In this document: one piece after another, positions 40,508 through 49,579 of the stretch
How positions within the stretch are numbered: the stretch's first letter is position 1
Layout: every line of letters starts with the position of its first letter
The notes under the pieces: model-generated
What the model was told of the DNA's origin: nothing
Seen by the model: only the letters and a program-made list of their open reading frames with translations
Database searches by the model: none
NCBI RefSeq assembly: GCF_000469325.1
Contig: NZ_KI271589.1
Location: 86,294-139,405 of the forward strand
Length of the DNA stretch: 53,112 bases
Direction: 5' to 3'
Origin: Schleiferilactobacillus shenzhenensis LY-73
Lineage (GTDB): Bacteria > Bacillota > Bacilli > Lactobacillales > Lactobacillaceae
Translations under genes and position numbers: made by a program

Positions 40508-41458
40508 TTACGCTGTGACCGCTTCGCGTGAATGCAGTGTCTTCAGCTTCTCCTGACCGTGGATCAGGGCCGTCAAGGTGGCGTTCACCGGTGTGGGAAT
40601 GTTCTCCCGCGCGCCCACCTTCGCGATATAGCCGTTGAGAAAGTCGATCTCGGTCTTGCGGCCCTTGGCCATGTCCTGGTGCATGGACGGATAATGCAGA
40701 CCGTTCTTATCGTCGGGGAACTGGGCAATAATCAGCTGCTTGGCGCCGGCAGCATCGAAGTGCACGTGCTGGTTGGCGGCAATCGCCGCAAACTCGCCGA
40801 GGACCCCGTCGATCATCGCATCGTGGTCCGGCAGCTGGCCAAACTCGCCGATGTTGCAGTCAAGAATCGTGCAATACGTATTCAAGACGGAGTTCAATGC
40901 CGCCTTACGCCAAATTGCCGCCAAAACATCGTGGGACGCGGTAGGCTTCAAACCGGCGTCCGTCAGTACTTGGACGACCTGCTTGAAGAACGGCGCTTCA
41001 TTGCTGCCGAGGGCTTCCAGCGTCACGCTGCCATCACCCTTCATCGTGATCTCGCCGGGACCGTTCAATGCGGCGGACCAAACCGTCACACCAGCAATGA
41101 TCTGTTCCTTGGGGACAAAGCGGCTGATAGTCTCGATGTTGCCGATGCCGTTGCCTAGCTCCAAGATATGCGTTTGAGGCGTAATCACCGGCTTGAGCGC
41201 CGTCAGCATGTCCGCGATGCCCATCGCTTTAGTGAACAGCACAATCAGGTCGAAGGTCCCCGGCACGTTCTGAGGCAGATAAGCAGGCACGTGGACCCGC
41301 TGGTCACCATTATCGGTGTGGACCAAGAGCCCGTGCTGATTGATGGCTTGGACATGGTCCGCCCACAAGTCAATGAACGTGACTGGATTATCCGTCTGGG
41401 CCAGCATCGTCCCGAACCGGCCGCCCATGGCACCAGCGCCTGCAATCGCAATTTTCAC
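40508..41458 (-). CDS. Ketopantoate reductase family (2-dehydropantoate 2-reductase)
   Basis: A 316-aa ApbA/PanE-family NADPH-dependent reductase. The dinucleotide motif is IAIAGAGAMGGRFG at the N-terminus, and the second domain has WRKAALNSVLNTYCTIL with the catalytic Lys and Asn, plus HYPSMHQDMAKGRKTEIDFLNG, the family's characteristic block. In lactic acid bacteria such proteins make pantoate for CoA or reduce branched-chain 2-oxo acids to hydroxy acids. GTG 41458 was chosen because GGAGA precedes it and the longer frame is non-coding. Confidence 0.88.
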   Translation of the reverse strand: MKIAIAGAGAMGGRFGTMLAQTDNPVTFIDLWADHVQAINQHGLLVHTDNGDQRVHVPAYLPQNVPGTFDLIVLFTKAMGIADMLTALKPVITPQTHILELGNGIGNIETISRFVPKEQIIAGVTVWSAALNGPGEITMKGDGSVTLEALGSNEAPFFKQVVQVLTDAGLKPTASHDVLAAIWRKAALNSVLNTYCTILDCNIGEFGQLPDHDAMIDGVLGEFAAIAANQHVHFDAAGAKQLIIAQFPDDKNGLHYPSMHQDMAKGRKTEIDFLNGYIAKVGARENIPTPVNATLTALIHGQEKLKTLHSREAVTA

Positions 41459-41772
41459 GATAATCGATCTCCTTTTCAATTTGGCTTCCACCATCATTCT
41501 AGCACGTTGCCCTGCAGCGCGTGGGTGGCTCCACAGTAAAGAAAATGAATACCAATCTGGTGAGTTCCCACAACACCTGCCTGGCTGAAGTAATTGGACG
41601 CTTTTCAAATGTCATTTTCACAATGTCCATCATCGACAAATTTTTCTTGCCGAAACTACAAATATATACCGTACCAATATTGATACAATAACGTTAGTAG
41701 TGGGAATCAGCGCATATCCGCACCGCTTGCGCAGCCGCTCTTTCTAGACTTTGCCTTAGGGAGGACGACCGT
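41459..41772. other. Intergenic region between PanE-like and second surface protein genes
   Basis: About 310 bases with no supported gene. It is AT-rich in its centre and holds the promoter at 41681-41689 and runs such as GACAAATTTTTC near 41634, similar in part to the repeats before the first surface protein. The part close to 41520 shows nothing recognisable. Confidence 0.5.
41681..41689 (+). promoter_or_regulatory. Extended -10 promoter of the second surface protein
   Basis: TGATACAAT, identical to the element before the first surface protein; the start of transcription would leave a leader of about 75 bases. Confidence 0.5.
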
Positions 41773-44700
41773 ATGTTAATTCAACACCGAATTTTCAGAA
41801 AACTATGTCAGTGGGTCATTCTGGGCCCAATATTTTGGGGACTGCTCATCTTGACCTTCGCTGGCCGCGCCCACGGGGCGACCATCGGGAGTGTACTGGA
41901 CAATACAGGGGCCACCGCCCCCGGCGATATGTATCAGATCCCCGGCTTAGACCGAGCCCGCCAGCGGGGTGAAGGGTCGTATGTCAAGACCGGTGTCGGC
42001 ACGGGAAGCCCGCTTACCACCGGCAACGCGGCCGATTGGGAAGGTAAGAAAGCCGCCTCGCCGACGATTATCACCTTCCCGGACAAATTGAACACCAACG
42101 ATACCGGGGATCCCAATCCCTGGTTCAGCGTCAACTACGTGGATCACAACGGCTTCATCGACTTCAAAGACTTGACTCAAGCCAATAATTTCTACCAGCA
42201 CGGCGAATCCAATTACAACGCCAGCAACATCAAGAGCCTGATGACCACCGGCTACCCCGGCAGCCAAACGACCCGGGGCCCCGTCTTAAAGGACGGGGCC
42301 TCGTTTGACGGCGGCTTTTTGCAAGTCACCGGGAACGTACCCATCAAAGCTCAGATTGCCGGCTCCCAGACCAGTGTCGACGCCACGATGGCCGGCAACT
42401 GGGGCGTCATGGTGCGGGTCACCCTGCCGGAGGGCATCGACGCCAAGTCCCTGGGCGGGGCCATCGACTGGGGCCAGTCCTATTTCTATCTCACCCTGCA
42501 GTCCATCAGCTTCTGGGGCATCCAGATTGGGCAGCTGAACTTCCCGTTGCAGTTCGACCATCATGTCTACCTGGATCCAGATGTGAAGAAAACCAACGTG
42601 TTCTACCTCAAAGTGAAGGGGATCCCGTTTGGTTACGATGTGTCGGCGAACAAGACGACGGCAAAGATGCAGCTCCAGCGGGGCACGGCCGACTACTTGG
42701 ATTACCTGCACAACCGTTATATCGAGGGCGGTCAGGCCAAGACGCTGGACAACCTCACCGCTTCCGGCGACACCGATACCACGGGCAGCGGCACGAATAT
42801 TCAGCCGCAGTTCATTGCTCAAAGCGGCGGTAAAGATACCGTCTGGGATCCTTTTTACGGACTGGTCAACCAATATCTGGAGGGGATTCCCCTCTTAGGC
42901 CCGTTCATGGCCTGGATCACCAGCTGGTTTTCTTCCAGCCCGGTCTACTTGACCGGTAACGTGGGGCGCACCGTAGCCTTGCTCAATGCGGCCTACCACT
43001 CGGCAGACCGCGGGCTCACCTCGAATTCCGGTTGGCTCTGGCGAGCATGGCAAAATACGGTGGTCTCGCCCATCATTGCCAACATCTCGCAATACTTCGT
43101 GACCAATGGGTTCACTGGAACCGCCCATATCAATTTCTCTTTCGATATGAGCAAGTATGCCGGGGACGTGAACCAAGACTTCCAGGCCATCACCGCCGGC
43201 CGGCTGATGCCCGCCCCTTATCCCGACGGCCAGTTCAACAAGGGTACCGGGCTGGGCACCGCTGCTGAGGGCGACCCGAACCGCCAGGCGATCGGTATCA
43301 AGCTCTACGGCAGCAATACCCTCGTCGATCCCTACGACGTGCTGGCTGGCAAGGACCGTACCGCGCCCAACGCCGACTTGCTCGCCCAGATGAAGGCCGG
43401 TACATCGCCGATGGATTACGCCGTCATCGACCAGGCCAAGCTGGAGACCAGTAACCAGGACGACGCCCGGGATTTTCCGGTCTACAGCAACTTTTCTACC
43501 TGGACCGCCTTCGTCAGCCCCTTCGACAACAGTCCACAGAAAGATACCCTCAATTCCAGCGGCGATCCGCTGGGGAGCGATATGCGGGCCCGGACTGCGC
43601 GGCCGGATAGTTACAGTGACGGTATCCTGGTCAACGACGGCAGCGACTTCAGCGTGGATCAGGACTACGACCCGGCGGCGAGCGGACCGCTCACGAAATC
43701 CGCGACGGACGACACACTGACGGCGGCGGGGGCCATCGTTCCCCAGCGATACGCCCAAGTCTACCAGTATTACGATTACAGCGGGGCGACGCCGGTGGCC
43801 AAGCCCACGCGCATGTTCACCACGGCCAGCAACACGCTGTGGGTCAGAGCCAATCAAGACCGGAATGCCGCCGCGGGGTACACCGGGCAGGTCACCCAGG
43901 GCTTCCCCAATAACCAGTGGGTCTACACTGGTAAGTACAACAACTTGGCCATGGCCGGCGCGACGCTGGGTCTCGCTCAGGATCTGCGGCCGGAGCTGAA
44001 CGACAGTGGCAGCCGCACCTTCATTCAGCCTCGCACAGCGGCGATGAATGGCAATACGGTGCGGTCGACACTGGGCACTTGGCGGGATCGGCTGACGGTG
44101 AACCTGGATAGCTTGACGGTTCGGACCTATCGGCTGGGCAGCGATACCGTCCTGGGCATGACGATGACAGATCGGCTCTTCCCCAGCGGGACGGCCGAAA
44201 ATCTGGATCTTCACTGGGGCGACTCGCTGGGGTACGCCATCACCGGTCCGCTGCCCTATGGTCCAGTCACCGCCGCGCTGCAGCTGCCGCCGGCCGGCAG
44301 TGCCGCCACTGACAACGGCTTCTACGGCACGGTCCAAATCAAGCGGAATAAAGACGTGCCCATCAATTTGCAGACTGCTGCCAACGCAGCGAACCCGCTG
44401 AAACTGGCGGCCGCTGCCCCAGACTTGGTGCGCAACTCGGATTTTCTTATCCTCTTCCGGGACGATACGACCGCCGATTGGTCGGCCGCACACCGCTTCA
44501 CCACGACCGCCAGCGATACCGTGTTCTTCTTCCAAGACAGTGACCGCGCGCCGGTGAGCGGCACCGTCAAGAATAACGGGACTGCCAGCCAACAGACGTT
44601 CCAGATCATGCTGCCGCGGGTGCCGGGCACGACACTCTCATCCCTCACCGTCCAGACACCCACGGGGAGCGCTGTGCCCGCCGCCAATATCACGCCGCTC

Positions 44701-45405
44701 ACCACCAACACCGCGCTGGATAAGTATTACCAGCGCTACCAAGTGCAGATGCCCAGTGCCATTACCCAGGGCCAGACATTCACGTTCGGCTATACTTACG
44801 CGCCCAACGATCTGACCCAGATGCCTAGCAGTACCACCTTGCGCACGGTGGTCAGCAACGCCGATGGTACGGTCCTGGCTGAAACAGGGGCGCTATACTT
44901 GAAGCGAATGAGCACCTTGGCCATCCTGCAAACGCCGACGCTGGATTTCGGCCGGCACGTCATGCCCAGGGAGACGACCACGTACGGCCTGACTGAAGCG
45001 AGCCAGCAAGCCGCCCAACTGGTCATCCAAGACAACGCCCAGGCTACCGGTCAGACGGCGCTGAGCTGGACCGTCGATGGATTCCTCTCGCCCTTCACCG
45101 CCGCCAGCGGCGAAGAGCGGAACGACTTCACGTTGGCGCTGGGCCAAGGGGTCATGCCGGCGGATTACGAATATCCCACCGATGCGGATTGGCGGGCCGC
45201 GGTGACGGCCAACCACACGGCGGCGCCCTTGCCGGCCAACCAGCAGACCGCCCGCTTGTTCACCATGAACACGCTGTTGGAGCCGAACACGAACGCCGCG
45301 CCGCTGATCATCGGCTACCCCAACGCCCGCCTGACCGTTCCAGCAGTGACCAAGAATGGTGAGTACTCGGCAACGCTGACTTACACGGTGAATATGGGCC
45401 TTTGA
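41773..45405 (+). CDS. Very large secreted surface protein with degenerate WxL-like C-terminus
   Basis: A 1210-aa exported protein. The signal peptide has the core WVILGPIFWGLLILTFAG and a cleavage site near AHGA. The body is unassigned and rich in Asp, Asn, Thr and Tyr; a hydrophobic patch YLEGIPLLGPFMAWITSWF near residue 375 is unusual for a secreted protein and may be buried or membrane-active. From about residue 1055 a WxL-like domain begins (TLDFGRHVMP), retains one Trp in LSWTVDGF and ends YSATLTYTVNMGL with Tyr where the second Trp is expected. No LPXTG. AGGGAGG is the ribosome binding site. Role in adhesion or wall interaction is inferred. Confidence 0.72.
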   Translation: MLIQHRIFRKLCQWVILGPIFWGLLILTFAGRAHGATIGSVLDNTGATAPGDMYQIPGLDRARQRGEGSYVKTGVGTGSPLTTGNAADWEGKKAASPTIITFPDKLNTNDTGDPNPWFSVNYVDHNGFIDFKDLTQANNFYQHGESNYNASNIKSLMTTGYPGSQTTRGPVLKDGASFDGGFLQVTGNVPIKAQIAGSQTSVDATMAGNWGVMVRVTLPEGIDAKSLGGAIDWGQSYFYLTLQSISFWGIQIGQLNFPLQFDHHVYLDPDVKKTNVFYLKVKGIPFGYDVSANKTTAKMQLQRGTADYLDYLHNRYIEGGQAKTLDNLTASGDTDTTGSGTNIQPQFIAQSGGKDTVWDPFYGLVNQYLEGIPLLGPFMAWITSWFSSSPVYLTGNVGRTVALLNAAYHSADRGLTSNSGWLWRAWQNTVVSPIIANISQYFVTNGFTGTAHINFSFDMSKYAGDVNQDFQAITAGRLMPAPYPDGQFNKGTGLGTAAEGDPNRQAIGIKLYGSNTLVDPYDVLAGKDRTAPNADLLAQMKAGTSPMDYAVIDQAKLETSNQDDARDFPVYSNFSTWTAFVSPFDNSPQKDTLNSSGDPLGSDMRARTARPDSYSDGILVNDGSDFSVDQDYDPAASGPLTKSATDDTLTAAGAIVPQRYAQVYQYYDYSGATPVAKPTRMFTTASNTLWVRANQDRNAAAGYTGQVTQGFPNNQWVYTGKYNNLAMAGATLGLAQDLRPELNDSGSRTFIQPRTAAMNGNTVRSTLGTWRDRLTVNLDSLTVRTYRLGSDTVLGMTMTDRLFPSGTAENLDLHWGDSLGYAITGPLPYGPVTAALQLPPAGSAATDNGFYGTVQIKRNKDVPINLQTAANAANPLKLAAAAPDLVRNSDFLILFRDDTTADWSAAHRFTTTASDTVFFFQDSDRAPVSGTVKNNGTASQQTFQIMLPRVPGTTLSSLTVQTPTGSAVPAANITPLTTNTALDKYYQRYQVQMPSAITQGQTFTFGYTYAPNDLTQMPSSTTLRTVVSNADGTVLAETGALYLKRMSTLAILQTPTLDFGRHVMPRETTTYGLTEASQQAAQLVIQDNAQATGQTALSWTVDGFLSPFTAASGEERNDFTLALGQGVMPADYEYPTDADWRAAVTANHTAAPLPANQQTARLFTMNTLLEPNTNAAPLIIGYPNARLTVPAVTKNGEYSATLTYTVNMGL

Positions 45406-45603
45406 GGACATTTTAGAAAGCAGAAAAGCGGGAAGAAATTAGTGGCATGCTTCCCTTTCTCCGAACTAAACAGAGTCACCTGGCAGCCATTCATGGGCTG
45501 ACCGAACAGTGCCGGCGTGTTCAGCTTTTTCTCTCATGGCGTGCACCAGTACAAGTCCGCCAGAGCAGCCGGCCAAGCGCTGAAAACGGTCTCGCCTTTC
45601 TTC

Positions 45604-45632
45604 TCGAAACAGCCCCCATTCTCTGGTAGACT
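45604..45632 (+). promoter_or_regulatory. Possible promoter of the coiled-coil protein gene
   Basis: TCGAAA (45604-45609), 17 bp ending in TGG, TAGACT (45627-45632). The rest of the 264-bp gap from 45406 holds weak hairpins (for example GAACA/TGTTC near 45504-45522 before a T-run) and no gene. Confidence 0.45.
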
Positions 45633-45669
45633 GGAGCTAAACACGTGAGAGAAAGCGAGGTGAATCCCC

Positions 45670-47217
45670 ATGGCCGGTGCCAATTATATTGCGTTAAAAC
45701 GCGCCCTCGATAAATTGAGCGGGCAGTCTCAGCAGCAGGCGGCAAATGAGCGGCGTAAGCAGTTGATGGCGGCCTTCGTGAAGCGCACGACGGGTGTGCG
45801 AACCGAGGCTGAAGAGGCCCGCCAAGCCAAGACGCTTAAGCCGAAGGAAAATAAGAAGGCCCTCAAGAAGGCCCCGCCGTCTAAGAAAGAGGCAGCTGCT
45901 AAAAAGCCGAGTAAACAAGACAAATTGGCCGATCAGCAGGAAATCTATCGGCTCAAGCACCAGCTAGCGACCGCCCGGCAAGGCCTGGTCGCGCAGCAAG
46001 ACGCCATTCAGCAGTTGAAGCAGAAGGTACTGGACGAGCAAACGGCTACAGCCCATTGGCAGGCCCAGTATCAGGCAGCCCATGCAACGATGCGGACGAT
46101 TCAAGCCGCCAATGTCTCCCGCCAACGCACGGCCCAGAGTCTGCAAGACAAGAACCGCAACCTGAGCAAGACTGTGACCCAGCAGCGGGCCGCCAACGCC
46201 AGCTTGCAGCGGACGCTGGACAAGACCACTGATCAGGTCAAGAGTCTGCGCGGTCAGTGGATCGCCCACAATCAAGACACCTACATCACCGCGTACCGCC
46301 TCTGGCAGCAAGAGCAGTCGCCGTACCGCATCCTGAAGGAAGAGGTCATTCCCCGCCTGCAGAGCCAGATCAAGGGCTTGCACACCCGCATCCAGACGCA
46401 GCAGGAAGAAATGGACTCGCTCACCCGAGCGTTCGCCAACGAAGCCCGCTGGCGGCCCACGGCGAAAGTCGCTGTCGACATCTTCGCCCCGCTGGTTACC
46501 CCGGCACAATTGAAGGAAATCCTGAAGATCATCAACCACGACCGGGCCAAGCCGATCGTCTATCACCACCCGCGGGCGGTCCCGGTACCGCCGCGCCCGG
46601 CTAACATCCCCATGACGGATGCGGTCCGGGTCAAGGTAACGTCACCAGACAAGCAGGCGGACACGCTGGTCAAAGACCTCCTCGCCCATACGACGGACAC
46701 CACTCCGACGGAAACGCACTCTGAAAACGCGGCACCGAGCAAAAAAATACTGCACCTGGCCCTCGACCGGTACAGTAAGAAAAGCAACGTGCGGCCCGCC
46801 AAGGCGAAAACGGCGGATGAACCAGTGCCGCTGCCAGACTGGTTGGAAAACCCAGCACTATTTCAAAATATTGATGTCCATATCCTCACCTGGCAGGATG
46901 CCCGGGGCGTCCGCAGCCAGCTCAAGGCACTGGGCGCCAACGTGCATGTCGAACGGCCCGACGCCATTTCTCTCAGCCAGATCCATGCCATCGCGTACGG
47001 CGACCCCGCCGCCATCATCATTGCTGATCGCACCAAGGCCCACCATGCCACCGTGCAAGCAATGAAAGACATTCAAGCGGACACTGCGACGGCCCACGCT
47101 GCCGCGCTTATTGCCGACAAAGGGATTGGCGTGACCTCCACGCTGCGCAGTATCTACGACATTCTCCTAGGCCGCTGGAGTCGGGACCGGCCTACTGGCG
47201 AAAGCCCATCTGAATGA
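45670..47217 (+). CDS. Coiled-coil protein of unknown function with DUF2325-like C-terminus
   Basis: A 515-aa soluble protein. Residues 1-80 are very basic (Lys/Ala-rich). A long coiled coil with Gln/Ala/Leu heptads spans about 85-260. A Pro-rich and charged linker follows, and a compact C-terminal domain (about 395-485: VHILTWQDARGVRSQLKALG, then AIAYGDPAAIIIADRT and HHATVQAMKDI) resembles the DUF2325 fold, which reads a residue ladder ending in a His. No signal peptide or membrane segment. GAGGTG lies seven bases before the ATG. Its last 26 bases overlap the convergent DUF2785 gene. The design suggests a filamentous or nucleic acid-associated scaffold; function unknown. Confidence 0.7.
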   Translation: MAGANYIALKRALDKLSGQSQQQAANERRKQLMAAFVKRTTGVRTEAEEARQAKTLKPKENKKALKKAPPSKKEAAAKKPSKQDKLADQQEIYRLKHQLATARQGLVAQQDAIQQLKQKVLDEQTATAHWQAQYQAAHATMRTIQAANVSRQRTAQSLQDKNRNLSKTVTQQRAANASLQRTLDKTTDQVKSLRGQWIAHNQDTYITAYRLWQQEQSPYRILKEEVIPRLQSQIKGLHTRIQTQQEEMDSLTRAFANEARWRPTAKVAVDIFAPLVTPAQLKEILKIINHDRAKPIVYHHPRAVPVPPRPANIPMTDAVRVKVTSPDKQADTLVKDLLAHTTDTTPTETHSENAAPSKKILHLALDRYSKKSNVRPAKAKTADEPVPLPDWLENPALFQNIDVHILTWQDARGVRSQLKALGANVHVERPDAISLSQIHAIAYGDPAAIIIADRTKAHHATVQAMKDIQADTATAHAAALIADKGIGVTSTLRSIYDILLGRWSRDRPTGESPSE

Positions 47218-48013
47218 AATAATCATTGATGAAAGCCAAGCACGGCTGGCGGGCCGGGTCATCCACCGGCAGTAAGAAATACGCGTTCTGCATGATGCGC
47301 AGCCACGCACTCAGCCGGTAGTAAGACGGCAGACTATCCGCCGCATAATTGTGCCAGAGATAAGCATGTTCCACGGCCAGCCAATCCGTCCACTCGCGCA
47401 GTGAGATGTTGTGGGCAGTCAAGCCCACGACCAGCGCTGCCGCCAACCGCTGCTCTTCATCATCCAAGAAAGCGCTCGTCATCCGCCGCAAGACGGTGAC
47501 GACGCTTTTTTGCACATCGGGGATCAGCGTGTGCAGGAATTGCGGGTGCTGCACAGCACTGCCGAGAAAGTCCGCCCCGTGGCCCACTGCATGGGCCCAG
47601 CCGTGGCCGGACACGTACCCGCGGTAGTCCTTTTCTCGCTGCAAGTAAGTCACTGCCCACTGCATATACGTCCGCCGCTGATCGTCAGTGAGAAAAGCGT
47701 GGGCCGCGTCGTAGTTGAGGATCAGCGTGCCCACCAGGGCCGTGAACGTGCGACCAAAGACCGCATCGGTACCGGGCCGGTCAATGTCCCGCCACAGGTC
47801 TTGGCGCCGTAACACCTCACGCGCCACTTCTGCCCGCTGGTCCGCCGTGAACCCGCCCTCAAAAAAGCCGCGGCCAAACAGCGTATAAATCACGTCGTCC
47901 CGCAGCTTGCCGTCGGGGTCCCCGATGTGGTCCAGCATAAATGTTAATTCGTCCGCCGTAATCGCCAACGGGCTGGCGTCCACCAGCGCCGCCAGTTCCT
48001 TCGTCATCGCCAT
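47192..48013 (-). CDS. DUF2785-type protein
   Basis: A 273-aa helical cytoplasmic protein of the DUF2785 type: LTFMLDHIGDPDGKLRDDV near the start, YLQREKDYRGYVSGHGWAH and AVGHGADFLG in the middle, and an all-helical C-terminus. The paired HGWAH and GHGAD histidines look like a metal or active site, but no reaction is known. ATG 48013 is chosen because GGAGG is nine bases upstream, and ATG 48022 is too close. A much longer upstream open frame is a shadow of the divergent PTS gene. Confidence 0.8.
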   Translation of the reverse strand: MAMTKELAALVDASPLAITADELTFMLDHIGDPDGKLRDDVIYTLFGRGFFEGGFTADQRAEVAREVLRRQDLWRDIDRPGTDAVFGRTFTALVGTLILNYDAAHAFLTDDQRRTYMQWAVTYLQREKDYRGYVSGHGWAHAVGHGADFLGSAVQHPQFLHTLIPDVQKSVVTVLRRMTSAFLDDEEQRLAAALVVGLTAHNISLREWTDWLAVEHAYLWHNYAADSLPSYYRLSAWLRIMQNAYFLLPVDDPARQPCLAFINDYFIQMGFRQ

Positions 48014-48162
48014 CGTCTTCATCCTCCCTTTTGCCTCTGATGGTACCGTGTTCAGAGGGGTGGGGCAAGTGGCGTGAGAAACGTTACGGTCTGGTCGGCA
48101 CCCCCTGTGCACATCCATGACTTTCCACCATGATAAGCATGTAGCCGGTTTCTTCCTGGCAA

Positions 48163-48179
48163 TTCCAGTATAATTGGAA
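48163..48179 (+). promoter_or_regulatory. -10 box within an inverted repeat before the second PTS IIC
   Basis: TATAAT at 48169-48174 lies inside TTCCA-N7-TGGAA (48163-48179), a possible operator over the promoter. The -35 box is weak. Confidence 0.45.
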
Positions 48180-48196
48180 AGAAGGAGGGAACACAC

Positions 48197-49507
48197 ATGA
48201 ACGGATTTGAAAAATTTCTCAATAAATACCTCGCTCCCATCGCCAACAAGATGAGCGCCAATACGTTCTTCTCCACCCTGGCGGGAGCGTTCGTGCGGAC
48301 CATTCCGGTCACCATCGGCGTATCCATCGTACTGATCATTTATGGCCTGCCGATACCTGCTTGGCAGCAATATATTTACAGCACCGATCTCAATAACCAA
48401 TTCAACGCGGCCATTAATGCCACGATGAATGCGCTGGGGATTTACGTGGCCTTTAACTTTGCCTACATCTACGCCGACCACTACAAGTACAGCGGCCTCA
48501 ACGCTGCCTTGCTGGCCGTGGTCAGCTTCTTGATGCTGATGCCGCAAGTCATCAAGACGGGGAAGACGACCACCGTGTCGGCCTTTCTGACAGAAAACAC
48601 GGGCGGCGGCGGTCTGCTGGTCGCCATCTTGGTGGCGTACATCACAGCCAGATTGTACGTCGTGCTCACCCAGCACCACTTCACCCTGAAGATGCCGCCT
48701 GGTGTACCGCCGATGGTCGAGGAGTCGATGAGTCCGGCCTTGATTGCCGTGGCGATTCTCACGTTGATGTTCGTTGTCCGCATCGGCTTCTGGCTGACGC
48801 CGTTCCACGATATCTTCAGCTTGATCACCAAGCTGGTGCAGATCCCGCTCCAGAACCTGACCGGCAACGCCTGGAGCGTCATTATCCTGGCGACGGTCAC
48901 CAATCTGTTCTGGTTCTTCGGCCTGCACCCGTCATTGATTCTTGGGGTCGCCAGCCCGATCCTGCTGTCGCTGCTGACCCAGAACATCAATGCCTTGGCT
49001 GCCCAGAAGCCCCTGCCGTACTTAGTGGCCGGTATCGTCTACATCATGACCGGCAACATGTTTGGCGGTCAGGGCCAGACATACGGCCTGGTCATCGCCA
49101 TGGCCCGGGCAAAGTCAGCGCGTTACAAGCAATTATTCAAATTGGAGCTGGTTCCGGCCATCTTCAACGTCAATGAACCGCTGATCTTCGGCTTTCCCAT
49201 CATGCTCAACCCCATCTTTTTCATCCCCATGTTGTTGACCGCACCGATTTCCGGCTTCGTCAGCTGGGGTATGATCAAGCTGCTGGGCATCACGAAGTAC
49301 CTGGCCTCGGCCCAGCTTCCCTGGACAACGCCCGGTCCCATCCAAGCCTTTATTCTGGGCGGCTGGCAGCTGCTCTTGATCATGGCTGTGGTGATGGTCT
49401 TGAATTTCTTCCTTTGGTATCCGTTCTTCAAAGTCGCCGACCGGCGGGCATTACAAGAAGAACAAGCAGCCGCCGCTGCAGAAACGGCAGCACAGGCTAA
49501 GAACTAA
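48197..49507 (+). CDS. PTS lactose/cellobiose-family IIC permease (second)
   Basis: A 436-aa IIC permease of the same family as the one at 3154, clearly paralogous but divergent. Ten or so hydrophobic segments are visible; FWFFGLHPSLILG and VPAIFNVNEPLIFGFP are the conserved blocks near the sugar site. The C-terminal tail is Ala/Glu-rich. GAAGGAGGG precedes the ATG. Again no IIA or IIB is adjacent. Substrate unknown, probably a beta-linked disaccharide. Confidence 0.9.
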   Translation: MNGFEKFLNKYLAPIANKMSANTFFSTLAGAFVRTIPVTIGVSIVLIIYGLPIPAWQQYIYSTDLNNQFNAAINATMNALGIYVAFNFAYIYADHYKYSGLNAALLAVVSFLMLMPQVIKTGKTTTVSAFLTENTGGGGLLVAILVAYITARLYVVLTQHHFTLKMPPGVPPMVEESMSPALIAVAILTLMFVVRIGFWLTPFHDIFSLITKLVQIPLQNLTGNAWSVIILATVTNLFWFFGLHPSLILGVASPILLSLLTQNINALAAQKPLPYLVAGIVYIMTGNMFGGQGQTYGLVIAMARAKSARYKQLFKLELVPAIFNVNEPLIFGFPIMLNPIFFIPMLLTAPISGFVSWGMIKLLGITKYLASAQLPWTTPGPIQAFILGGWQLLLIMAVVMVLNFFLWYPFFKVADRRALQEEQAAAAAETAAQAKN

Positions 49508-49524
49508 TCACGCGTACAAAAATA

Positions 49525-49572
49525 GCAGATGATCACTGGCAATCGATATGTCAGCAATCATCTGCTTTTTTG
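49525..49572. terminator. Bidirectional terminator between PTS IIC and SGNH genes
   Basis: GCAGATGAT (49525-49533) pairs with ATCATCTGC (49557-49565), followed by T6 on the plus strand; on the minus strand TATTTTTG follows. Confidence 0.85.
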
Positions 49573-49579
49573 TGCTTGC

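Noticed and set aside
42895-44592. 565-codon open frame on the minus strand
   Set aside because: It is the antisense shadow of the second surface protein; composition is low-complexity and there is no ribosome binding site.
48014-48928. Long N-terminal extension of the DUF2785-type gene on the minus strand
   Set aside because: It runs antisense through the divergent PTS IIC gene and across its promoter; a good start with GGAGG exists at 48013.
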